NCBI RefSeq assembly: GCF_003054225.1
Contig: NZ_QBKQ01000003.1
Coordinates: forward strand, 620,001-684,000
Direction of reading: 5' to 3'
DNA length: 64,000 nt
DNA from: Christiangramia gaetbulicola
GTDB lineage: Bacteria > Bacteroidota > Bacteroidia > Flavobacteriales > Flavobacteriaceae
A model generated the notes under the pieces. That model saw nothing but the letters and a program-made list of their open reading frames with translations, had not been told where the DNA came from and made no database searches. Made by a program: the position numbers and the translations under genes. Shown piece by piece: positions 18,471-27,113 of the stretch. Position 1 is the stretch's first letter; each line of letters starts with the position of its first letter.

Positions 18471-19925
18471 TTATTTGGTGATCGAGTAAATGGCATAACT
18501 ATTTGCCGGTACTTCGATCTGAACCATCCCATTTTCATCGGAGGTAGGGTTATATGTTGTGTTACCACTATAATCCATCAGGGTAACATTATTCCAGTTT
18601 GAACTTACAGACCTTCTCTTGGTGCTGTTGCTGATGCTAATATAGAGAATTAATCCAGGATTTGTGCCTGTTCCGCTTCTTTTCATAATATATTCATCAT
18701 TATCTGCATAGAGCACTTCCAACTCACCTGTAGCCAGGCTATTATGAATGTTTATAAGGTTCTTAATTTCCTCTTTAAAGGCTTCATCTTCATAATCCAG
18801 ATAGAAAACAGATGGATATCCCGGGTGGGTAAGGATAAATGAGTAAGCTTTCATCTTGTTAGAACGCTTAATATTGTTATCCTCATTCGTATCTTTTTCG
18901 GTGTCGTGATTCGCCGTAAAGGTGATGGCTTTTTCCGGATAGGTCTGCCAAAGCATTTCTCCCTGCAGATTCGTAAGATCCTCGTACCTGTCTAGACTTT
19001 CTTCAAGTTTATAGAATGCCGCGAAATCGAAAGCTCCACTTCCAGTTTCTTCAACATATTCTTCCAGTACAGAAGCACGACCATCCCAAAGTTCAGCAAC
19101 AGAAAAGCCGCCAACTTCATCCAGCCAGGCTTTTACCACCCATGGCTCGAAGCCAAGAACATAATCGAATCTCCAGCCATCAAAGCCCATGACATTCTTG
19201 TAATATTTAGCAACAGAATTATCCTCTTTCCAAAGCCAGTTCTGCACTCTTTCCCTGTTATGGTCAAGATTGGTCTCGGCATAGAAAAGACTACCCGGGT
19301 CGTAATTGCTTACGCTATTTGGATAAAAATCCTCATAATTACGGTTGAACATTCCAGATGCATTCCCATGTTCCTCATCAAACAAGGTATAGGTTTCCTT
19401 GTCTCTGTATGGATTATATTCAAGTCCGCCGCCGCTGTTATGGTTAATTACGATATCTGCGATCACTTCCACATCATTATCATGTGCCGTAGCAATGAAG
19501 GTCTCCAGTTCTTCTCTTGAACCAAAGCGAGTCTCAGTAGTACCGTGCTGCTCGTAATTTCCGAAGTCGAAATAATCTGAAACATCATATCCCATGGAGT
19601 ATCCTCCAGACTGACCTTTCGTGGCTACAGGAACCCAAAGACGATCTATACCTGCATCGGCCCAACCAGGAACTTTTTCGGTAAGATTGGTCCACCATTC
19701 AAAACGCGGTTCTACATCCCAGTAGAATGCCTGCATCATTACACGACTCCCATTATCATAATCTGAAAGATTCAAGGGCTGTGGGTCTGGATTAGGGTCT
19801 GGATCTGGGTCTATGACCACATCATCTGTAGGATCTACCACATCTCCTGAATCATCGGAAGAACATCCGGTTAATCCTATCATAAGGCTTAAAGCACCGA
19901 TTATCAAATACTTATTTTTCTTCAT
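18471..19925 (-). CDS. Outer-membrane lipoprotein alpha-amylase, GH13 (SusG-like role)
   Basis: The 484-residue protein has a lipoprotein signal (LTGC-SSDDS). A flexible Asp/Pro linker (about residues 36-50, DPDPDPNPDPQP) follows, typical of surface-displayed enzymes. The GH13 barrel has region I DIVINHN, region II GWRFDYV (nucleophile Asp), region III FSVAELWDG (acid/base Glu) and region IV FTANHDTEKD. Gene order (last in susC-susD-susE-amylase) and the linker make it the surface endo-amylase that starts starch or glycogen breakdown. A terminator-like hairpin between susE and this gene could lower its expression relative to susCDE. Confidence 0.9.
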   Translation of the reverse strand: MKKNKYLIIGALSLMIGLTGCSSDDSGDVVDPTDDVVIDPDPDPNPDPQPLNLSDYDNGSRVMMQAFYWDVEPRFEWWTNLTEKVPGWADAGIDRLWVPVATKGQSGGYSMGYDVSDYFDFGNYEQHGTTETRFGSREELETFIATAHDNDVEVIADIVINHNSGGGLEYNPYRDKETYTLFDEEHGNASGMFNRNYEDFYPNSVSNYDPGSLFYAETNLDHNRERVQNWLWKEDNSVAKYYKNVMGFDGWRFDYVLGFEPWVVKAWLDEVGGFSVAELWDGRASVLEEYVEETGSGAFDFAAFYKLEESLDRYEDLTNLQGEMLWQTYPEKAITFTANHDTEKDTNEDNNIKRSNKMKAYSFILTHPGYPSVFYLDYEDEAFKEEIKNLINIHNSLATGELEVLYADNDEYIMKRSGTGTNPGLILYISISNSTKRRSVSSNWNNVTLMDYSGNTTYNPTSDENGMVQIEVPANSYAIYSITK

Positions 19926-19940
19926 TTTTCGAATTTTAGG

Positions 19941-19974
19941 AAAAAAAAGGCTGCGGGAAGGCAGCCTTTTTCTT
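19941..19974 (-). terminator. Intra-operon hairpin between susE and amylase
   Basis: AAAGGCTGC / GCAGCCTTT with a 6-nt loop and, on the minus strand, eight trailing T. It lies between the susE stop and the amylase start, so it probably acts as a partial terminator or mRNA 3'-end stabiliser. Confidence 0.75.
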
Positions 19975-19988
19975 AGAAAATTTTGTTT

Positions 19989-21149
19989 TTATTCTTCAGT
20001 TACCTGAGGTACGAAAATATACCTTCCGGTAAGGTCGTTAAACCAGGCTTCGTAAATTCCCTCGGCAGATACGATGATATCATCTCCTGTAGCCTGACCA
20101 CTAGGGAAGTTTTGACCACCACCCCAGTTTACGTCCCAGGTCTGGTTAGCTCTGAATTTGATCCCTGCTTCAGAAAGTTCAACATCTTTTGCATACCAGA
20201 TGTGCGGATCAAAAGAAGACTGAGTTAAAAGGATGTCTGGTGTTGGGTTATCGTCACCTGGCCATCCTACAGTAGTACCTTCTCCAACAAGACCAATCAT
20301 GTTGTATACAGTAGCTCCTGAAGCATCATACGATTCAAGGCTGTAGGTCATTTCATCTATATTGATAGTGAAAGTATAGTAACCTGCAGCATCTACAGGT
20401 ATTGCCGGTGGATCTGCAACATCTTCGGTTGGTCTGTACATTAGAGTTCCGTTCTCACCACCATATTGTGGAGCCCACGCACCTCTATTCTCGATCACTT
20501 TTACACTACCGGCATTTAATTTCCCGGTATAGTAATAGATGTTCTCGTTTTCTGAATCTCTGAACAATGGATAGTTATTACTTGTTGCAGTGTTATCCCA
20601 TCCAGTAGCGGTAGCATCTCCCACAAGGAAAAGGTCCATTTTCGCTGGAGCTTCTTCTTCACCTTCTTCTGGCAATACTACATTTAAAGAGATCATTTCT
20701 GAAATCTCTTCCAGGCTGTTGCTGGCACCGTCACCGGCATAAGCACGAACTCTGAAATATACCTGTCCTGAATTAGGCATTTCGGTATTAGGATCATTGT
20801 CAAGACCAGCATCCTCAGCAAGATCCATTAACTGGCTTACTGTTACTGCCAGGTTATTCTGAGAAGTAGTTCCAATTACATCAAACCCTGAAAAATCTGA
20901 AGCCGTTGAACCCTGTAGTTCATAAGTAACCGGGGTAGGGGCATTGAAGTCTACCTCGTTCCAAACAAAACGCTCAGCTATGTTGGCAGATGTCTGGTTA
21001 GTTAAAGTATAAGATTCTGCAGTTGAATTGGTGAACATGATCCCTTCAGGGTCTGGTTGTGCCACAAATACTACGTCATCATCATGGTCGCAGGAAGTGA
21101 ATCCCACAAATGCGATTATCGTTAATAAGAAAATTGAAAACTTTTTCAT
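19989..21149 (-). CDS. susE: SusE/SusF-like surface glycan-binding lipoprotein
   Basis: The 386-residue protein has a lipoprotein signal (FTSC-DHDDD) and an N-terminal Ig-like SusE domain (about 25-165; ERFVWNEVDFNAPTPVTYELQ). Starch-binding modules follow, rich in exposed Trp/Tyr (ATGWDNTATSNNYPLF, GTTVGWPGDDNPTPD, TWDVNWGGGQNFPSG). SusE/F proteins hold alpha-glucan on the cell surface. It sits 18 bp after susD and ahead of the amylase. Homologues vary greatly in sequence, so the name reflects domain type and position. Confidence 0.85.
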   Translation of the reverse strand: MKKFSIFLLTIIAFVGFTSCDHDDDVVFVAQPDPEGIMFTNSTAESYTLTNQTSANIAERFVWNEVDFNAPTPVTYELQGSTASDFSGFDVIGTTSQNNLAVTVSQLMDLAEDAGLDNDPNTEMPNSGQVYFRVRAYAGDGASNSLEEISEMISLNVVLPEEGEEEAPAKMDLFLVGDATATGWDNTATSNNYPLFRDSENENIYYYTGKLNAGSVKVIENRGAWAPQYGGENGTLMYRPTEDVADPPAIPVDAAGYYTFTINIDEMTYSLESYDASGATVYNMIGLVGEGTTVGWPGDDNPTPDILLTQSSFDPHIWYAKDVELSEAGIKFRANQTWDVNWGGGQNFPSGQATGDDIIVSAEGIYEAWFNDLTGRYIFVPQVTEE

Positions 21150-21167
21150 TTTGATTCTATTGTTATA

Positions 21168-22778
21168 TTAATATCCTGGATTTTGGGTTAAGTTGGTGTT
21201 CACACCTAGATCTGAAGCCGGAATTGGCATAAGATCCCTGAAAGATTCGGTAGTGGTTCCTTGTGGAACTCCGCCTTTAAATGGCCATACTCCGCCATCA
21301 GAGAATTGTCCGAATCTAATAAGATCTGTTCTTCTGTGTGCTTCCCAGTAAAGTTCTCTGGCTCTTTCAGCAAGAATGAAATTAAGGGATAGATCGCCTG
21401 AAGAAATGTTATTATCTGAATTTCCATAAGCTCTTTCTCTTAATTCGTTGATGTAAGCTACAGCATCGGCTTCGCTTCCACCTCCACCTCTAAGAACAGC
21501 TTCCGCGTACATAAGGTAAGCATCTGCTAAACGGAACATCGGGAAATCTGTATCTGGAAAATCTCCGGTTGGATCTGATCCTGCGTTGCCATCGGTATCG
21601 ATATTCTTGTATTTAGCTACAGCATAACCATCTGTAAAGCTAGAGATATCCTCAATCTCTTTAGATTGTCCTTCAGTAAAGAAAATAGCTCTTTCATCCT
21701 CAACTTCTTCAATTGCATCATCCTCATCATCAAGGAATTTGTTTACCAGGGCAGAGGTAGTTCTTAGACCAGCCCATCCACCGTTGATACCAAATGCATC
21801 AGGATCCATTTCTCCACCTACGGCAGCGTGAATAATGAAGGTCATCCCTCCATAAGCCTGAGTGTTGATCCCATCAAAAGTAATTGGGAAAATGATCTCG
21901 TTTTGAGCACCGTTAGAATTGTTATCTGCTAGGAATAATTTCTGATAATCATCTACCAGGCTATAGTTGGCATCGATCACCTTATTTGTGTAATTCACTA
22001 CCTCACTGTATCTGCCTGTACCGGTATATTTCTCGGCATTCAGGTACAACTTTGACAGTAACATCCAGGCAGCGGCCTTGTCTGCACGTCCATATTCATT
22101 AGCACCTGCATCAATAAGATCACCTTCAATAGCTAAAAGCTCACTTTCTATATAATCGAAAAGTTCGTTGCTTGAAATTTGTTCCGGAAGGAAAGCTCCA
22201 ACAGCATCCTCTTCAGTTACGAAAGGAGGATTTCCATAAAGGTCCAGAGCATGCCAGTAACTAAGCGCTCTTAAGAACCTTGCTTCAGCTCTGTAAACAG
22301 CGATCTGATCCTGCGTTGCAGCATCTACACCACGGCCTTCCAGCACAGAAGGTTCTGTTTGTCTAAGATATTCGTTAGACTGTGCGATTTGGTACATCAC
22401 TCTGGAATACATGGTTCTGATGAATTCGTTACCAGAAGTCCAGTTTTGGTTGTGAAGGTCTTTAATAGTACCATCATTCCATCCAATTACAGCCTCATCT
22501 GTAGTAAGTTCCTGTAATTTCCAGTATAAACGCATATACTGTGAAAATCCTTCGTCCAGTCCGGAAAGGTCTGGGTCACCGGCCGGTCCATCCTGACCGC
22601 TTATAGCAAATCCTGCGTATAGCTTAGCAAGAAATTGTTTGTATGCTTCCGGATCTTCAAATGCAGATTCAGAAGTTTCCCTGTTGTCCTCTGGCTTAAG
22701 GTCTAATTCGCTTTCGCAAGACCATAATACAGCCAATCCGAAGAGAACAAGGAAAGTCGATTTTAGTTTATTAAACAT
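21168..22778 (-). CDS. susD: SusD/RagB-family glycan-binding lipoprotein
   Basis: The 536-residue protein begins MFNKLKSTFLVLFGLAV with lipobox LWSC, then the helical TPR-type SusD fold (SELDLKPEDNRETSESAF; RAEARFLRALSYWHALDLYG; DLIRFGQF near the C-terminus). SusD caps the SusC channel and recruits oligosaccharides. An in-frame ATG at 22805 overlaps the susC stop (TAATG) and would add nine residues. The internal ATG gives a normal signal peptide and was chosen, though the overlap may couple translation to susC. Confidence 0.93.
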   Translation of the reverse strand: MFNKLKSTFLVLFGLAVLWSCESELDLKPEDNRETSESAFEDPEAYKQFLAKLYAGFAISGQDGPAGDPDLSGLDEGFSQYMRLYWKLQELTTDEAVIGWNDGTIKDLHNQNWTSGNEFIRTMYSRVMYQIAQSNEYLRQTEPSVLEGRGVDAATQDQIAVYRAEARFLRALSYWHALDLYGNPPFVTEEDAVGAFLPEQISSNELFDYIESELLAIEGDLIDAGANEYGRADKAAAWMLLSKLYLNAEKYTGTGRYSEVVNYTNKVIDANYSLVDDYQKLFLADNNSNGAQNEIIFPITFDGINTQAYGGMTFIIHAAVGGEMDPDAFGINGGWAGLRTTSALVNKFLDDEDDAIEEVEDERAIFFTEGQSKEIEDISSFTDGYAVAKYKNIDTDGNAGSDPTGDFPDTDFPMFRLADAYLMYAEAVLRGGGGSEADAVAYINELRERAYGNSDNNISSGDLSLNFILAERARELYWEAHRRTDLIRFGQFSDGGVWPFKGGVPQGTTTESFRDLMPIPASDLGVNTNLTQNPGY

Positions 22779-22804
22779 GATTCTTGTAATTTTTCTATTA
22801 TTCA

Positions 22805-25735
22805 TTAAAATGCAATATTCAGCCCAAGTACAAATCTTCTTGATCTAGGGTAGAAGTTGTTGTCTATTCCTCCAAATACTTCAGGATCCAGCCCTTCATA
22901 ATCTGTGATTACCAATACATTGGTAGCCGTTAATGAAGCTCTGAAATCAACTTTTTCTCCAGGGATTGTATACCCAACACTAATGTTGTCAAGTTTTACG
23001 AAATCTGCTGCCTGTAGGTAGTAATCTGAAAAGAACTGGCTGTTTACAAAGCCTGTCTCCAGTACGTTAGAGTTCAGGTTAGAATAGTAATTTGAAGGTG
23101 TATTCGTTCCTGCCTCGATAAATCCGTTAGCAGATTGCGTGTTATTATAAATGTAATTCCCGAAGCTTCCTCTAAAGGTAAAGCTAAAATCAAGATTCTT
23201 ATAATTCATCGTATTGGTTAGACCCATGTAATAATCTGGGGTAGCCTTCTTATAAGGTTGCTTATCTGCTTCAGTGATCTGGTTGTCACCGTTAACATCT
23301 ACATAAGCACCTTCGATTGGCTGTCCCTGCTCATTATATACCTGTCTGAAAACAAAGAATGTCGTTGGATCATATCCTTCTTTCCATAGCTGAATGTTGT
23401 TACCAACACCACCGCTAATTCCTCCTTGAGGAATAAAGAAATTTGGATCGTCTCCAAGAGTTAGTTTTGTGATCTCCAGGTCCTGGAATGAGATATTGTA
23501 ATTCAGGGTCCAGTTGAAATCTTCAGATCTGGCGATATCACCGCTTAATCCAACTTCGATACCTCTACTTACCGTAGTACCTACGTTAGTTAGCAACTGG
23601 TCTGAAAGGTTTGCCCCGGCAGGAACCGGCACGGTAGCGATAAGATCTTCAGTTTCTCTGTAATAAGCATCTACAGATCCGCTTAGTCTATTGCTGAAGA
23701 ATCCGAAATCGATACCAGCGTTATAGTTGATAAGGCTTTCCCATTTAAGGTCTTCGTCATATTCTTCAGGTCTTAAAGTAGGTACAAAAGTACTTCCAAA
23801 CTGGTATCTCGCACCTCCCTGGCTAGGAGTATAAAGTCCAAGGTAACCGTAGTTTCTTCCAATTTCGTAGTTACCGGTCTCACCGTATCCACCTCGAAGT
23901 TTCAATTCAGAAATAACATTTGAGGCGGCAAGGAAATCTTCATTATGCAATTTCCAACCTACAGAGGCAGCCGGGAAATAACCCCATCTGTTCTGTGGTG
24001 CTACTCTTGAAGAACCATCAGCACGAATACTTCCCGAGATAAGGTATTTATCATTAATATCGAAACTTGCTCTGGCGAAATAAGACTCCAGCGCGTTACG
24101 ATTAATGTCTCTTGGGAAATCGAAAACCTGGTCCTGCTCTGTTCCTGTAACATCAGAAAAAGAATAGAATTCCTGGTAAGAATGTCCTGCCGTAAGGTCT
24201 ACTTCAGTAGTATTCAGAAAATTTACATCTGTCTTATAGTTTAAATAAGTATCCAGAAGAAGGTTTCTGTTAATATTCTCGTAATTGCTGAACTGGTCTA
24301 TGTTGGTAGTGTTCGCAGCAGCAACTAAAGGACGAAAAGTACCCCCGCTGGCTTCAGCATAATCGAAACCTGCATTTACAACTGCTTTCAATTCTGGAAG
24401 GAAGTGAAATTTATATTCAGCGTTCAGGTTGGTGATAGATCTCCTGGTCTGGTTATCATCTTCATAAAGATCCAGAAGTGCAACCGGGTTTCTCGTTGCA
24501 AGATTCTGCTGAACGATATCTCCGCCTGATAGTCTATTGAATTCGAAATAACCTCCAAAAGGAAGTGTATCATCGTATACAGATTGAGTAGGGTCGAAGG
24601 CCACAGCAGCACCAATAGCTCCCTGGTCGGCAAACTTATTCTTGTCTAAACTGTTCTTAGAAGTCAAAGACAGTTTCAGTTTATTATCAAAAAGATCCTG
24701 GTTCAAAGCTACGTTAAAAGCGTTTCTTTCGTAGTAATCTCCAGTAAGCACACCATTTTCAGCAGTGTGGTTAAAGTTAAGCCTGTAATAGAAATTACCA
24801 ATACCCTGGGTTGCGGTAAGGTTGTGAATAGCACCAAAAGAAGTTTCATAGATCTCATCCTGCCAGTCTGTATCTGAATCTCCTAAAAGAGAAGGATCTG
24901 TTCCCGGGGTATTGTTGATCAAATTTCTGAATTCCTCAGCGTTAAGTACATCCACCTTATCGTTAATGCTTCCGGTAGATACCTTTACATCATAAGAAAA
25001 CTGGAATGGAGTATCCCTTTTACCTTTTTTGGTAGTGATCAGGATTACCCCGTTTGAAGCTCTGGAACCATAAATAGAAGTTGCCGCAGCATCTTTAAGT
25101 ACGGTAAAGTCTTCAATTTCATTTGGGTTAATAGAGTTCAGCGCGTTTCTGGAACCGGCAACACCTCTCTGGTCCAATGGCACACCATCTACTACAATTA
25201 AAGGGTCGTTGGAAGCAGAAAGCGATGAGCCACCACGAATACGGATGGTTCCTCCCTGTCCCGGAGCACCACCACCAGGGGTGATCTGTACACCGGCAGA
25301 TTTACCTGCGATAAGTTGTTCCGGGGAAACAACCGCTCCCTGGTTAAACTGGTCTGCAGAAATCTTTTCCACGGCTCCGGTGGCATCCTGTTCTGAGGTC
25401 GCACCGTATCCTATTAAAACCACTTCTTCCAGTGTGGCAGAATCTTCATCTAATAAAATATCGATGGTAGACTGGCCACTATAAGTGATCTCTTTGGTTG
25501 CGAATCCTAAATAAGAAAAGGTGAGAATATCACCTTCCGCAACATTACTAATGGAATAATTACCATCAAAATCTGTAACAGCACCGTTCGTGGTACCCTG
25601 AACAATTACGTTGGCACCTGGAATCGGTAACCCTGTGGCGCTTTCGCTCACATTACCGGTAACGGTGTTTTGGGCAAAAAAGCTCATTGGCAGCATCAAC
25701 AGCAAAAACAATGTGCTTTTAAATAAAGTTCTCAT
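22805..25735 (-). CDS. susC: SusC/RagA-family TonB-dependent outer-membrane transporter
   Basis: The 976-residue protein has a signal peptide (cleavage after FFAQ). A carboxypeptidase-regulatory-like beta-sandwich follows (about 22-105; NTVTGNVSESATGLPIPGANVIVQG), then the TonB box/plug region (VLIGYGATSEQDATGAVEKI; RIRGGSSLSASNDPLIVVDGVP; IYGSRASNGVILITTKKG). The remainder is a 22-strand-type barrel ending RRFVLGLNIAF. It imports oligosaccharides with energy from TonB-ExbBD. It is first in the four-gene operon, divergent from lacI, with a palindromic operator between them. Confidence 0.96.
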   Translation of the reverse strand: MRTLFKSTLFLLLMLPMSFFAQNTVTGNVSESATGLPIPGANVIVQGTTNGAVTDFDGNYSISNVAEGDILTFSYLGFATKEITYSGQSTIDILLDEDSATLEEVVLIGYGATSEQDATGAVEKISADQFNQGAVVSPEQLIAGKSAGVQITPGGGAPGQGGTIRIRGGSSLSASNDPLIVVDGVPLDQRGVAGSRNALNSINPNEIEDFTVLKDAAATSIYGSRASNGVILITTKKGKRDTPFQFSYDVKVSTGSINDKVDVLNAEEFRNLINNTPGTDPSLLGDSDTDWQDEIYETSFGAIHNLTATQGIGNFYYRLNFNHTAENGVLTGDYYERNAFNVALNQDLFDNKLKLSLTSKNSLDKNKFADQGAIGAAVAFDPTQSVYDDTLPFGGYFEFNRLSGGDIVQQNLATRNPVALLDLYEDDNQTRRSITNLNAEYKFHFLPELKAVVNAGFDYAEASGGTFRPLVAAANTTNIDQFSNYENINRNLLLDTYLNYKTDVNFLNTTEVDLTAGHSYQEFYSFSDVTGTEQDQVFDFPRDINRNALESYFARASFDINDKYLISGSIRADGSSRVAPQNRWGYFPAASVGWKLHNEDFLAASNVISELKLRGGYGETGNYEIGRNYGYLGLYTPSQGGARYQFGSTFVPTLRPEEYDEDLKWESLINYNAGIDFGFFSNRLSGSVDAYYRETEDLIATVPVPAGANLSDQLLTNVGTTVSRGIEVGLSGDIARSEDFNWTLNYNISFQDLEITKLTLGDDPNFFIPQGGISGGVGNNIQLWKEGYDPTTFFVFRQVYNEQGQPIEGAYVDVNGDNQITEADKQPYKKATPDYYMGLTNTMNYKNLDFSFTFRGSFGNYIYNNTQSANGFIEAGTNTPSNYYSNLNSNVLETGFVNSQFFSDYYLQAADFVKLDNISVGYTIPGEKVDFRASLTATNVLVITDYEGLDPEVFGGIDNNFYPRSRRFVLGLNIAF

Positions 25736-25767
25736 AAATTTTCTATTGGTTTTAAATAAAAATTAAC

Positions 25768-25785
25768 CTTATATTTTTACTTCCT
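25768..25785. repeat. 18-bp direct repeat flanking lacI, copy 1
   Basis: CTTATATTTTTACTTCCT recurs exactly at 27040-27057. One copy is in the 5' region of susC (33-50 bp before its ATG); the other is before the MFS transporter. Function is unknown; a shared regulatory site is possible. Confidence 0.45.
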
Positions 25786-25790
25786 GAGGT

Positions 25791-25815
25791 TAAATGTATG
25801 TAAAATGATTGCCAA
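25791..25815 (-). promoter_or_regulatory. Candidate susC promoter
   Basis: On the minus strand TACATTTA (25791-25798) resembles the -7 box TAnnTTTG. A TTG lies 14 nt upstream of it (25813-25815), shorter than the usual spacing, so the call is weak. Confidence 0.3.
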
Positions 25816-25843
25816 TATTCGGGGAATTCCCGTCAGTACTGCG

Positions 25844-25859
25844 ACGAAAACGTTTTCGT
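25844..25859. promoter_or_regulatory. LacI-type operator in the susC-lacI divergent region
   Basis: ACGAAAACGTTTTCGT is a perfect 16-bp palindrome with a central CG, the usual form of LacI/GalR-family operators. It sits 109 bp from susC and 100 bp from lacI. A near copy (CGAAAACGTTTTAG) is before pfkA at 35021-35034. Confidence 0.75.
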
Positions 25860-25903
25860 GTTGAAAACTTTTCATTGTTATGACATTAATAATTTAAATA
25901 TGG

Positions 25904-25911
25904 TAAATTTG
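25904..25911 (+). promoter_or_regulatory. Candidate -7 box of lacI
   Basis: TAAATTTG is an exact TAnnTTTG match 47 bp before the ATG. No TTG lies at the ideal distance upstream (nearest at 25875-25877, 26 nt away). Confidence 0.4.
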
Positions 25912-25958
25912 AAGGACTGAAAATCAGGGCTGCCCAAAATCAAGAATATCGAAACTAA

Positions 25959-26987
25959 ATGAAGCCAAAACTTACCCTAAAGAAAATTGCGAAAGAATTA
26001 GATGTTTCTATATCTACCGTTTCAAAAGCTTTGAGAGATAGCCCCGAAATAGGGGAGGAAACCCGAGAAAAGATCAAGGCTTTTGCTAAACATTATAATT
26101 ACAAACCAAACAATATTGCCTTAAGTCTTAAGAACAGGAAGACAAAAACCATAGGTATTATTATCCCGGAGATCGTGCACCATTTTTTTACTACCGTGAT
26201 TAGCGGGGTGGAGAAAGTGGCCAATGAGATGGGATATAATGTTTTTGTGTGTCTTTCAGACAACTCCTTTGATAAGGAAGTACTTAACATGGAGATGCTG
26301 GCTAATGGGAGTACCGATGGTTTTATCCTTTCCCTGGCCAAGGAAACCATGCAAAAAGGAGATTATCATCATTTAATTGAAGCTATCAACCAGGGGATGC
26401 CCTTGGTGTTGTTCGACAGGGTTGTGGAGAATATTGCCTGTGATAAAGTGATCATAGATGATGTGGCCGGTGCTAAAAAAGCGGTTCAGCATTTATATGA
26501 TATAGGATGTCGCAAGATCGCGTTGATCTCAACGGTAGATTACGTGAGTGTCGGGAAACTTCGTACCAAGGGATATAAGGAGAGCCTGGAAGAAAATGGA
26601 CTGGTATATAATGAGGACCTTGTTCTTAAGGTGGAGGAGATGGAAGATTCGGAAGCTGAGATCTCAGAATTTCTGAAAGATAAGGACGTTGATGGTGTTT
26701 TTGCGGTAAATGAGCATTTTGCTATTTCAGCGATCAAGGCTATTCAGGAACAGGGTAAAAAAGTTCCTGAAGATGTTTCGGTAATTGGATTTACAGATGG
26801 AGAGCTTTCCAAAAGATTCATTCCAAGTTTAACTACCGTAAGTCAGCACGGGATGAGAATCGGGGAAGAGTCGGCAAGGTTGTTAATAGAGAAGCTTGAG
26901 CGCACTCCTACAGAAGAGGACTATTATAAAACGATCATAGTAGAAACAGGTTTGGTGGTTAGAAATTCAACAAAATCAAAGAAATAG
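25959..26987 (+). CDS. LacI/GalR-family regulator of alpha-glucan genes
   Basis: The 342-residue protein has an N-terminal helix-turn-helix (LTLKKIAKELDVSISTVSKALRDSPEIGEETREKI, residues 4-40) with hinge HYNYKPN. A periplasmic-binding-protein-like sensor domain follows (TIGIIIPEIVHHFF, FDRVVENIACDKVIIDD, DGVFAVNEHFAISA, SVIGFTDGELS). It stands between the divergent susC operon and the downstream MFS-pgmB-GH65 genes. A palindromic operator lies in its own promoter region, so it probably controls itself, both wings of the locus and perhaps pfkA-gapA. Its effector is likely a maltodextrin or sugar phosphate, which is inference. Confidence 0.92.
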   Translation: MKPKLTLKKIAKELDVSISTVSKALRDSPEIGEETREKIKAFAKHYNYKPNNIALSLKNRKTKTIGIIIPEIVHHFFTTVISGVEKVANEMGYNVFVCLSDNSFDKEVLNMEMLANGSTDGFILSLAKETMQKGDYHHLIEAINQGMPLVLFDRVVENIACDKVIIDDVAGAKKAVQHLYDIGCRKIALISTVDYVSVGKLRTKGYKESLEENGLVYNEDLVLKVEEMEDSEAEISEFLKDKDVDGVFAVNEHFAISAIKAIQEQGKKVPEDVSVIGFTDGELSKRFIPSLTTVSQHGMRIGEESARLLIEKLERTPTEEDYYKTIIVETGLVVRNSTKSKK

Positions 26988-27009
26988 GCAGGGCGTTTTA
27001 AAATTTATA

Positions 27010-27017
27010 TATATTTG
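27010..27017 (+). promoter_or_regulatory. Candidate -7 box before the MFS gene
   Basis: TATATTTG matches TAnnTTTG about 100 bp before the MFS start. It is weakly supported because no -33 TTG is placed well. The leader then contains copy 2 of the 18-bp repeat. Confidence 0.3.
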
Positions 27018-27039
27018 CCTCAGTTGAAATTTATCAGAA

Positions 27040-27057
27040 CTTATATTTTTACTTCCT
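27040..27057. repeat. 18-bp direct repeat flanking lacI, copy 2
   Basis: Exact second copy of CTTATATTTTTACTTCCT, 57 bp before the MFS start codon; see 25768-25785. Confidence 0.45.
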
Positions 27058-27113
27058 ACCTTGTTTAAGTTTTGATAAGTCATTGGCTTATCGTGATCAT
27101 TAAAATTTACGAT

